A stretch of 7,739 nt of DNA from CAYXBG01 sp964463145 (GTDB lineage: Bacteria; Acidobacteriota; UBA6911; RPQK01; CBDAPI01), in contig CAYXBG010000080.1 in assembly GCA_964463145.1 (NCBI GenBank), positions 1 to 7,739 on the forward strand, written 5' to 3'. The notes beneath the pieces were generated by a model. That model was given only the letters and a program-made list of their open reading frames with translations, made no database searches and was not told the DNA's origin. This document shows positions 1 through 5,440 of this stretch, one piece after another; the first letter of the stretch is position 1, and every line of letters starts with the position of its first letter. The position numbers were made by a program, and so were the translations under genes.

Positions 1-1056
1 TACCAATCTGGAGACGGATATCAGGCCACTTGAAACTAGGTAATCCCATGCGAGCGGGATAGCGCACTCCAATCCAATTATACCGTTGGCAGCCTTGGTG
101 AAAGTCGTATCCTTTTCGAGTGTGGTGTGTGGAGCGTGATCAGTGGCAATGCAGTCAATCGTACCATCAGAGAGCCCCTGCAACATGGCTTCAACATCAC
201 GCTCCTCCCTCAAAGGGGGATTCATCTTGTAAAGGGTATTGTAGTTACCTATGTCTTCATCCTTCAAAATGAAATGGTGGGGGGTTACTTCACAAGTGAC
301 TTGGACTCCCTTGTCCTTCGCAATTCGAATCCATTCAAGGGATTCCTCAGTTGAAACATGGGCTATATGTGCATGCCCTCCAGTAACACGAGCCAGAATG
401 GTGTCGCGTACAACATCCATTTCCTCCGCTGTGCGACTCATAGCTGGCAAGCCGAGTCGTGTTGATACCACTCCCTCATGAATACAACCGCCTGCAGCTA
501 GAGCTCTATCCTCACAATGATCAACGACAGGGATGCCAAAAATCCTGGAATATTCCAATGCCCGCCGCATGATTTGATTATTTTCTACGGGATTCCCATC
601 ATCACTAATGGCCACGGCACCAGCACTCACCATCTCACCTATCTCAGCCAACTCCTCACCCAAAGAACCCTTAGTAATAGCCCCGCAAGGATGAATGTTA
701 GCAAGGTCAACCTCCTGAGCCTTCGACAAAAGGAAACGGGTAACTGACTCGTTATCATTGACTGGAGTCGTATTGGGCATGCACATCACGCTGGTAAATC
801 CCCCGGCAACCGCTGCTCTCGAGCCCGTCTCGACAGTTTCTCTGTCCTCACGCCCGGGTTCTCTAAAATGCACATGCATATCGATGAACCCAGGAACAAC
901 AACCAGACCGGCCAGATCCAATATCTCCCACTCCGAGTTAGGGTCGATAATTCCAACGTCGACAACAACTCCGTCTTCAATAAGGATATCTTGTTTTTCC
1001 TGATCGATATCTTGAGAGGGGTCCACAACGGTGCCCCCTTTTAATAAAAGTGTCAT
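1..1056 (-). CDS. pyrC: Dihydroorotase, type I (3' end beyond the left edge)
   Basis: Zinc amidohydrolase that cyclises N-carbamoyl-L-aspartate to L-dihydroorotate, the third step of UMP synthesis, in the cytoplasm. I translated the minus strand from the ATG at 1056; 352 codons are open to base 1, and about 75 C-terminal residues of a usual 425-430 aa protein are missing. Visible motifs: DMHVHFREPG with metal-ligand His61 and His63 and substrate Arg65; SDDG with Asp153; DHCED with His180; His233 in HIAHVST; KMNPPLRE with Asn279; and ATDHAPH with catalytic Asp306. These are the signature residues of type I enzymes, which usually act in complex with the aspartate carbamoyltransferase. The start is fixed by a GAGGAGGG ribosome binding site at 1066-1073, nine bases upstream, and by a one-base overlap with the pyrB stop (TGATG), which suggests translational coupling. 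All catalytic positions are intact in the visible part. Confidence 0.96.
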   Translation of the reverse strand, partial: MTLLLKGGTVVDPSQDIDQEKQDILIEDGVVVDVGIIDPNSEWEILDLAGLVVVPGFIDMHVHFREPGREDRETVETGSRAAVAGGFTSVMCMPNTTPVNDNESVTRFLLSKAQEVDLANIHPCGAITKGSLGEELAEIGEMVSAGAVAISDDGNPVENNQIMRRALEYSRIFGIPVVDHCEDRALAAGGCIHEGVVSTRLGLPAMSRTAEEMDVVRDTILARVTGGHAHIAHVSTEESLEWIRIAKDKGVQVTCEVTPHHFILKDEDIGNYNTLYKMNPPLREERDVEAMLQGLSDGTIDCIATDHAPHTTLEKDTTFTKAANGIIGLECAIPLAWDYLVSSGLISVSRLV

Positions 1057-1994
1057 CAACTTTCACCCTCCTCGGGATATCCAAGAAGCAAGTAAAGCAA
1101 TGCCATCCTTAAAGCGACTCCATTGCGCACTTGATCCAATATCACAGAGCAGGAACCATCTGCCATGGCAGGATCGATCTCAACACCACGGTTAATTGGT
1201 CCAGGATGCATTACGATTGCATCGTCTTTGGCTAGTTCCATCCTAGAAGCATTTAATCCGTAGAGGGAGAAGTACTCCTTCGTAGAGGGGAATAAACTCT
1301 CATGTTGTCGCTCCCACTGTGTTCTCAACATCATAACTACGTCAGCTCCCTCAAGAGCTTCTGACAGATGATAGGTCGGGAGTATTTTACTGTTCTCGAA
1401 TCCAGGCGGCATAAGAGTAGGTGGGGCACAAACCCTAATATTAGCCCCCAACTTATTTAGAAGTAGCATGTTAGATCTGGCCACTCTACTGTGAGCGATA
1501 TCTCCAACAATCGCCACTATCAAGCCTTCAAAAGATGCCTTGTGATCTGAGATTGTCATGGCGTCTAGCAATGCCTGAGTGGGGTGCTCATGTGCGCCAT
1601 CACCTGCGTTAATGACGACTGCATTCGCACAGTAACGGGCCAGGTAAAAGGGAGCACCTGCCTCCGAGTGTCTCACCACAAGGACATCCGGATTCATGGC
1701 TAGAAGAGTCAGGGCTGTGTCCTTAAGACTCTCTCCCTTGACGACACTACTGCTCGATGTAGAAAAGTTGATTGCATCTGCCCCTAATCGTTTAGCTGCA
1801 ATTTCAAATGACGAGCGGGTCCGTGTGGACGGTTCAAAAAAAGCATTCATTACCGTTCGCCCGTGCAAGGCAGTTCTTTCTTTAGCGGGACTATCGAATG
1901 TCTTTCGGAATTGGCGGGCAACTCCCAGAATACGCTCTACTTCTTGGCGAGAAAGATCCTCAATGCTGAGTAGGTGCTTATTGCACAGAGCCAT
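1056..1994 (-). CDS. pyrB: Aspartate carbamoyltransferase catalytic subunit
   Basis: Transfers the carbamoyl group from carbamoyl phosphate to L-aspartate, the committed step of pyrimidine synthesis. The 312 residues match the usual catalytic-chain length. Visible motifs: carbamoyl-phosphate site FEPSTRTR (53-60); the 80s loop with Lys86 in VVKGES; Arg108-His109; HPTQ (137-140); HSR (168-170); aspartate-site Arg224 in MLRTQ; and HPGPINRG (263-270). No regulatory chain gene (pyrI) is adjacent. The one-base overlap with pyrC fits the non-pyrI type, in which PyrB and PyrC assemble together, as described for Aquifex; the complex here is inferred. The ATG at 1994 is preceded by GGAGG at 2007-2011, with a rather long 12-base spacer. 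The gene is first in its operon and divergent from pyrK, with 109 bp between the two start codons. Confidence 0.97.
   Translation of the reverse strand: MALCNKHLLSIEDLSRQEVERILGVARQFRKTFDSPAKERTALHGRTVMNAFFEPSTRTRSSFEIAAKRLGADAINFSTSSSSVVKGESLKDTALTLLAMNPDVLVVRHSEAGAPFYLARYCANAVVINAGDGAHEHPTQALLDAMTISDHKASFEGLIVAIVGDIAHSRVARSNMLLLNKLGANIRVCAPPTLMPPGFENSKILPTYHLSEALEGADVVMMLRTQWERQHESLFPSTKEYFSLYGLNASRMELAKDDAIVMHPGPINRGVEIDPAMADGSCSVILDQVRNGVALRMALLYLLLGYPEEGES
1066..1073 (-). promoter_or_regulatory. Ribosome binding site of pyrC
   Basis: GAGGAGGG on the minus strand, nine bases before the pyrC ATG and lying inside the last codons of pyrB. It is one of the strongest Shine-Dalgarno matches in the window and supports the 1056 start. 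Confidence 0.7.
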
Positions 1995-2103
1995 CAGGGT
2001 AAGAGGCCTCCAAAAAATAAGAGAATTCGCAGGATTTTAACACACGCTCCACCGGGGCTTCCATGTCCTCATACTCCCCAGACCTCTATGCTATCCTTGC
2101 GCG
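1995..2103. promoter_or_regulatory. Divergent promoter region between pyrB and pyrK
   Basis: This 109-base gap must hold the start signals for both pyrimidine operons. On the minus strand, TAAAAT (2034-2039) is a plausible -10 box for pyrB; it is followed by a short leader with a run of six T and then GGAGG (2007-2011). No good -35 is visible. On the plus strand, TATGCT (2087-2092) could be a -10 box for pyrKD; it would place the transcript start only about four bases before the GTG start. I see no PyrR-binding leader or attenuator hairpin. Box assignments are by eye and weak. Confidence 0.4.
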
Positions 2104-2931
2104 GTGATCTCAGCAACGTCAGCCGAGCTTCTGTCCAACAAGGATCTGGGCCAGAATAATTTTTTATTGGAACTGCGAGCACCTGAGATTTCCTGCAGTT
2201 GTACCCCAGGTCAATTCGTTATGGCATGGGTCGAGGACGGACTCAACCTCCCCTTTCCTTTACTCCGAAAAGCATTAGCTGTCTATTCCCTCCCCAACTC
2301 CGAACACGGGAGAATAACACTACTAATCAAAGTTGTAGGTGATGGGACAGCCAAGCTGGCAGGAGCAGAACCTGGGAGCACCATCGGCCTGATCGGGCCT
2401 TTAGGCAACGGCTTTGAAACCAACCTACCTCCAAGCCAGAAAGCCTTAATAGTGGCCGGAGGAACGGGCATTGCTTCTGTATTTTTACTGGCAGAACACT
2501 TGACTAAAAACAACCATCCGGTGCATCTCGTTTATGGCGCCCGTCAAGCTGAAGAACTTGTTGGGCTCAAGGACTTTGAGCTCCTCGGAGTAACCTCCAC
2601 CATTACAACGGATGATGGTTCGCGTGGAATTCAAGGTCAGGTCACACAAGGTCTTCAACATTACCTCCAACAGGATGTTGGGGACAAGGCGATGATGTAC
2701 ACCTGTGGACCAACTCCTATGATGCAGGCTGTTAGCAGAGTAGCCAAGGACTGGAAAATCCCCTGTCAAATCTCGGTCGAGGTGAAAATGGCATGTGGGT
2801 TCGGTGTTTGCCTAGGCTGTACCGTGAAGACTCGCCATGGTTATCATCTCGCTTGCACTCATGGGCCCGTGTTTGATGCAGCTGATTTCATCTGGGAGAA
2901 CTCGTCGTCGATATCGGAGCTAACTATCTGA
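2104..2931 (+). CDS. pyrK: Dihydroorotate dehydrogenase electron-transfer subunit (FAD, 2Fe-2S)
   Basis: Passes electrons from the FMN of PyrD through a [2Fe-2S] cluster and FAD to NAD+, allowing class 1B dihydroorotate dehydrogenase to use NAD+. The 275 residues are a normal length. Order: an N-terminal FAD-binding beta-barrel (about 5-105) with PGQFVM (35-40); a nucleotide-binding domain opening with VAGGTGIA (117-124) and carrying YTCGPTPMM (199-207); and a C-terminal cluster motif with Cys231, Cys236, Cys239 and Cys251, spaced C-x4-C-x2-C-x11-C and followed by HGPVF. The usual RPxS-type flavin motif reads LLRKALAVYS (53-62), without the proline. The start is GTG; no other start codon lies in frame between it and the stop at 2038, and no Shine-Dalgarno is visible. 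It ends one base before pyrD, as expected for two subunits of one enzyme. Confidence 0.95.
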   Translation: MISATSAELLSNKDLGQNNFLLELRAPEISCSCTPGQFVMAWVEDGLNLPFPLLRKALAVYSLPNSEHGRITLLIKVVGDGTAKLAGAEPGSTIGLIGPLGNGFETNLPPSQKALIVAGGTGIASVFLLAEHLTKNNHPVHLVYGARQAEELVGLKDFELLGVTSTITTDDGSRGIQGQVTQGLQHYLQQDVGDKAMMYTCGPTPMMQAVSRVAKDWKIPCQISVEVKMACGFGVCLGCTVKTRHGYHLACTHGPVFDAADFIWENSSSISELTI

Positions 2932-2932
2932 A

Positions 2933-3871
2933 ATGCTGAACCCCAATCTACAGGTTGAGATTTCTGGCCTGCATTTCAAAAACCCAGTTCTGACGGCTTC
3001 AGGTACATTTGGATATGGATTGGAGTTTGAGCGCTTCTTCGACATATCGGAACTGGGCGGCTTTTGCACCAAAGGTCTTTCCTTAGAGCCAATGGAAGGA
3101 CCCCCTCCCGGCAGGATACAAGAGACCCCTTCAGGAATGCTTAACGCTATTGGCCTGGAAAATGTTGGGGTGGAGGGATTTATCAGAGAAAAACTCCCTC
3201 GACTTGCTAACTTCCAAGGACACATTGTCGCTAACGTGCTTGGAAAATCAATCCAGGAATTTGTTGCCATCGCAGAACGACTCGCTCCCTGCGACAAAGT
3301 ATCGGCACTCGAGTTGAATATTTCTTGCCCCAATATCAAAGAGGGTGGAATTGAGTTCGGGCACGATCCTGAGATGACCTTTGCCGTAGTAGAAGCAGTT
3401 AAAAAACACAGCAATCACCCGATTTGGGTGAAACTTTCTCCCAATGTTACTGACATACAAGTCTTTGCCCGCGCTTGCCAGGATGGGGGTGCCGATGCGA
3501 TCACATTGGTCAACACCTTCGTAGGGATGAGTATAGATGTCGATAAGCGTCGCCCTATGCTGTCGAATACAACGGGTGGCTTGTCAGGCCCGGCCATCCG
3601 ACCTCTCGCAGTGAGACTAGTGCACGCCGTTGCGGAGGCTGTTTCCATCCCAATCATTGGCATTGGGGGAATTTCCACTACCAGAGATGCCCTCGAATTC
3701 ATGATTGCCGGAGCCTCTGCAATTCAGATAGGAACGGCAAATTTCTACGAACCAACAGTGTCACTCAAGGTTATTCAGGGGTTGAGACAGCACTGCCTCG
3801 ATCAAAAAGTGGATTCCCTCAAGGAATTAATAGGCACTCTATGCATTGAGAAGGGCCAGTTTTTCTATTAA
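2933..3871 (+). CDS. pyrD: Dihydroorotate dehydrogenase, class 1B catalytic subunit
   Basis: FMN enzyme oxidising dihydroorotate to orotate; with PyrK it forms the NAD+-dependent heterotetramer. The protein has 312 residues in a single TIM barrel, close to the family's 300-310. Visible features: TASGTFGYG near the N terminus; TKG with Lys47; the substrate loop MLNAIGLENVG (69-79); active-site base Cys132 in NISCPN, which is the class 1 hallmark (class 2 uses Ser); Lys167 in VKLSPN; the phosphate-binding GIGGI (243-247); and AGASAIQIGTA (259-269). The absence of an N-terminal membrane helix argues against class 2. A GGAG at 2916-2919 lies 13 bases before the ATG, inside the pyrK end, so translation is probably coupled. 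The operon ends at the terminator just downstream. Confidence 0.97.
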   Translation: MLNPNLQVEISGLHFKNPVLTASGTFGYGLEFERFFDISELGGFCTKGLSLEPMEGPPPGRIQETPSGMLNAIGLENVGVEGFIREKLPRLANFQGHIVANVLGKSIQEFVAIAERLAPCDKVSALELNISCPNIKEGGIEFGHDPEMTFAVVEAVKKHSNHPIWVKLSPNVTDIQVFARACQDGGADAITLVNTFVGMSIDVDKRRPMLSNTTGGLSGPAIRPLAVRLVHAVAEAVSIPIIGIGGISTTRDALEFMIAGASAIQIGTANFYEPTVSLKVIQGLRQHCLDQKVDSLKELIGTLCIEKGQFFY

Positions 3872-3875
3872 TTCT

Positions 3876-4457
3876 CTAGCGACGCCCCTTACGAAGAGGC
3901 CTTTTTTGTCCCATATGATGAATGTCCAACAGTTCGTAATCGTGCCTGATGTCAGGGCTATCAAAATTGACCTGGTTAATTCGATTAACAAGGATTTCGA
4001 AATCTACACAGTTGATAGCTGCCAAGTTATACTCGGTCTCTCCAAGATCGACCGTAATTCTATCTGGTTCTTCAAATCCTCCAAAATCCCCCACTAAATC
4101 AAAGGCAATAAAGGAACCAGGTTGCACGTTAATAAAATTGGCAATATAGGGGTCTCCATCCACACCTGTATCGATTGCTAACCGTTCTATATCAGGTTTC
4201 CGAGAAACTTCGTTGTAAATGTGAATCTGTCGAGGACGGAGAGAACTCCTCTGGGAACCAAATGTAATCAAATTCATCACCGGTATGGGAGTTCCTTCAG
4301 ATTCCATGATCACCTCAACTGTGCAAATATACTCAGTGTCGATGAAAACATGGCAAGCCGATCTCTCAACCTCGTTGAAGGGCAAGCCTTGTATGTCCCT
4401 AGACTGCCCGTACACCGACCCTGTCAATAACATGATCAGTGGCACAACCCAGTTCAT
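3876..4457 (-). CDS. Secreted protein of unknown function
   Basis: I do not recognise this 193-residue protein. Visible: a short signal peptide (MNWVVPLIMLLTGSVYG, likely cut near residue 17), then a mature chain rich in beta-prone stretches and acidic residues, suggesting a small exported beta-sandwich domain. Cysteines are at 35, 45 and 150. The C terminus is unusually basic (QKRPLRKGRR) and is encoded across the pyrKD terminator on the other strand. The ATG at 4457 overlaps the stop of the upstream pilin-like ORF as ATGA, and a GAGG Shine-Dalgarno (4462-4465) lies four bases upstream. The ribosome binding site, start and signal-peptide codons are duplicated behind pyrF (5376-5440), which suggests the gene once followed pyrF directly. 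It is probably a real gene from its signal peptide and start signals; the function is open. Confidence 0.65.
   Translation of the reverse strand: MNWVVPLIMLLTGSVYGQSRDIQGLPFNEVERSACHVFIDTEYICTVEVIMESEGTPIPVMNLITFGSQRSSLRPRQIHIYNEVSRKPDIERLAIDTGVDGDPYIANFINVQPGSFIAFDLVGDFGGFEEPDRITVDLGETEYNLAAINCVDFEILVNRINQVNFDSPDIRHDYELLDIHHMGQKRPLRKGRR
3884..3907 (+). terminator. Intrinsic terminator after pyrKD
   Basis: Arms GCCCCTT and AAGAGGC with a three-base ACG loop form a 7-bp stem with one C/A mismatch, followed directly by T-run 3902-3907 on the plus strand. It lies 12 bases beyond the pyrD stop. The same bases, read on the minus strand, encode the C-terminal residues of the convergent secreted-protein gene. 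Confidence 0.7.
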
Positions 4458-4474
4458 CTCACCTCGTCTGACAA
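4404..4474. repeat. Direct repeat, copy A
   Basis: Bases 4411-4474 match 5377-5440 with four substitutions in 64 (c4425/t5391, a4435/g5401, c4460/a5426, t4467/c5433). A weaker extension to 4404 gives 71 bases with six mismatches. The offset is 966 bp. On the minus strand this copy covers the last codons of the pilin-like ORF, the GAGG ribosome binding site, the ATG and the signal-peptide codons of the secreted-protein gene. Confidence 0.92.
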
Positions 4475-4639
4475 AGGATATGTTCCGTTTTCTAGGGTGT
4501 AGATCTGAAAAGCCTCCGCAAAAACATAGAGTTCATTGGCAACCCTTGTCGCAGTAGAACGCTCATGTGTATACTCGGGTGCCACGATAGCCATGGCGGC
4601 AACTAGTCCGATAACAACAGCGAGGATCATGATTTCCAC
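4454..4639 (-). CDS. Pilin-like N-terminal segment, probably a broken gene
   Basis: The ORF from GTG 4639 encodes 61 residues beginning VEIMILAVVIGLVAAMAI, the hydrophobic helix of type IV pilins and type II secretion pseudopilins, followed by RVANELYVFAEAFQIYTLENGTYP. Reading upstream in frame gives RGVILVEIM, a good prepilin peptidase site (Gly then hydrophobic, Glu at +5). No start codon precedes it, however, because an in-frame TAA lies at 4661-4663. A basic leader (SKKSEG) is present one frame away from TTG 4680, so a single extra G in the GGGG run at 4648-4651 would restore a normal prepilin. Pseudopilins usually continue for another 80 or more residues; this one stops right after the conserved core, at the direct repeat. 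GAGGGG at 4648-4653 could still start translation at 4639, giving a leaderless membrane peptide. Likely a decaying or misassembled pseudopilin gene. Confidence 0.55.
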   Translation of the reverse strand: MEIMILAVVIGLVAAMAIVAPEYTHERSTATRVANELYVFAEAFQIYTLENGTYPLSDEVR

Positions 4640-4712
4640 CAGTATGACCCCTCTGACTTTTTACTTTGAACAATCCACAACTTCCACTGATTAGCGATAA
4701 ACCATACTTATA

Positions 4713-4733
4713 TTAGACTATGGGGCAGTCTAA
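4713..4733. promoter_or_regulatory. Inverted repeat upstream of the YhcH-family gene
   Basis: TTAGACT (4713-4719) and AGTCTAA (4727-4733) are perfect 7-base arms around a 7-base spacer. The repeat lies in the 157-base gap between the divergent pilin-like ORF and the YhcH-family gene, 63 bases before the latter's ATG. The spacer ATGGGGCAG can also pair with CTACCCCAT (4750-4758), with one mismatch, so two competing hairpins are possible. It could be an operator or leader structure; nothing ties it to a known regulator. Confidence 0.3.
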
Positions 4734-4796
4734 ATCCGTTGAATTAATGCTACCCCATTTACAGGCATCTCATAAAACCAACATCCCGGACATTAA

Positions 4797-5264
4797 ATGA
4801 TCACAGACACCATCGCCAATGCGCATAGCTATTCTTTAGGACCAGCCTGGAAAAAGGCTTTTGCATTTCTCGAAACCGTAAACGCGGACACGCCTGAGGG
4901 CGACTACCCAATCGACGGTAAATCGATTTTTGCGATCGTCATGAGTTACGAAACCAAGGAACCAGCCCAAGCCAAATTTGAAGCACACAGAAAGTATGCC
5001 GATATCCAAAGTACACTCTTAGGAGCAGAAGGCATTGCAGTAGTGCAAACCGAAAGCTTGAGTGCTCATACCGAATACGAAGATGAACGCGACATAGCTT
5101 TCTACGAAACTCCGAAGACGATTCCTGCTCTGGTTGATGTTTATCCGGGTTCGTTTGTCTATTTACTTCCACAGGACTGCCATATGCCGCAACTAGCTGT
5201 AGGTATGCCACAGGTGATAAAGAAAATAGTGGTGAAAATAGCTCTTTCTGAACTGGGACTGTAG
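4797..5264 (+). CDS. YhcH/YjgK/YiaL family protein (DUF386, cupin-like)
   Basis: This 155-residue cytoplasmic protein matches the usual family length of about 150. Visible family signatures are FEAHRKYADIQ (61-71), a PGSFVYLLPQDCHMPQL block (117-133) with His129, and a closing IKKIVVKI (141-148). Members have a cupin-like beta-barrel that binds a metal; relatives include EbgC, TabA and YiaL, and they are linked to sugar metabolism or biofilm control. The exact substrate is not predictable here and no sugar genes are adjacent. The ATG at 4797 has no clear Shine-Dalgarno. It is the only plus-strand gene in the right half and is divergent from the pilin-like ORF. It sits alone inside the 966-bp segment bounded by the direct repeats, so it may be a later arrival between pyrF and the secreted-protein gene. 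Confidence 0.88.
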   Translation: MITDTIANAHSYSLGPAWKKAFAFLETVNADTPEGDYPIDGKSIFAIVMSYETKEPAQAKFEAHRKYADIQSTLLGAEGIAVVQTESLSAHTEYEDERDIAFYETPKTIPALVDVYPGSFVYLLPQDCHMPQLAVGMPQVIKKIVVKIALSELGL

Positions 5265-5345
5265 TCGATCCTTCGGAAGAGAATCCAGCTGTATTCAAGT
5301 ATCCACTTCAACATGGGAGTGTTTTAAGCAAGGCCTAGAAGAAAC

Positions 5346-5380
5346 TGTAAGGACAGTTACCCTTGGGAGCTGTCCTTACA
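5346..5380 (-). terminator. Hairpin behind pyrF, likely terminator of the coaD-M23-pyrF unit
   Basis: TGTAAGGACAG (5346-5356) and CTGTCCTTACA (5370-5380) are perfect 11-base arms with a 13-base loop that itself contains CCC and GGG. On the minus strand the stem is followed by GTTTCTTCT, a modest T-rich tract, so an intrinsic terminator for leftward transcripts is plausible. On the plus strand no T-run follows, so it is unlikely to serve the YhcH-family gene. The right arm lies within direct repeat copy B. Confidence 0.5.
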
Positions 5381-5440
5381 CCGACCCTGTTAATAACATG
5401 GTCAGTGGCACAACCCAGTTCATCTAACCTCGCCTGACAA
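5370..5440. repeat. Direct repeat, copy B
   Basis: Partner of the repeat at 4404-4474, 94% identical over the 64-base core. On the minus strand it covers the last four codons and stop of pyrF, the GAGG ribosome binding site, an ATG touching the pyrF stop (TAGATG) and the signal-peptide codons. Where the intact gene reads GTG TAC this copy reads GTG TAA. Similarity ends after a few more bases. Confidence 0.92.
5376..5423 (-). pseudogene. Decayed 5' copy of the secreted-protein gene
   Basis: A 15-codon micro-ORF, MNWVVPLTMLLTGSV then TAA, starts immediately after the pyrF stop. It differs from the first 15 residues of the 193-residue secreted protein only at residue 8 (Thr for Ile); its stop replaces Tyr16. 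The ribosome binding site is preserved. No further homology to the secreted protein is visible downstream, so only the start of the gene remains. It could still be translated as a short hydrophobic peptide coupled to pyrF, but a remnant is more likely. Confidence 0.75.

Noticed and set aside
786..1028. An 80-codon frame on the minus strand at the start of pyrC
   Set aside because: Same strand but a different frame; the pyrC frame over these bases gives the dihydroorotase DMHVHFREPG motif and runs on to the window edge.
2012..2033. A pyrBI-style reiterative-transcription or attenuator leader before pyrB
   Set aside because: The run of six T lies about ten bases after the likely start rather than at it, and no terminator hairpin or leader peptide follows.
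2920..3414. A 164-codon open frame on the minus strand
   Set aside because: Antisense to pyrD, whose frame carries all class 1B residues; no ribosome binding site or family resemblance.
5262..5290. A terminator right after the YhcH-family gene
   Set aside because: Only a three-base stem around CTTCGGAAG and no T-run on the plus strand.
4411..5440. The repeats as ends of an insertion sequence or integron cassette
   Set aside because: No transposase or integrase ORF, the repeats are direct rather than inverted, they contain coding sequence, and no short target duplication is visible outside them.
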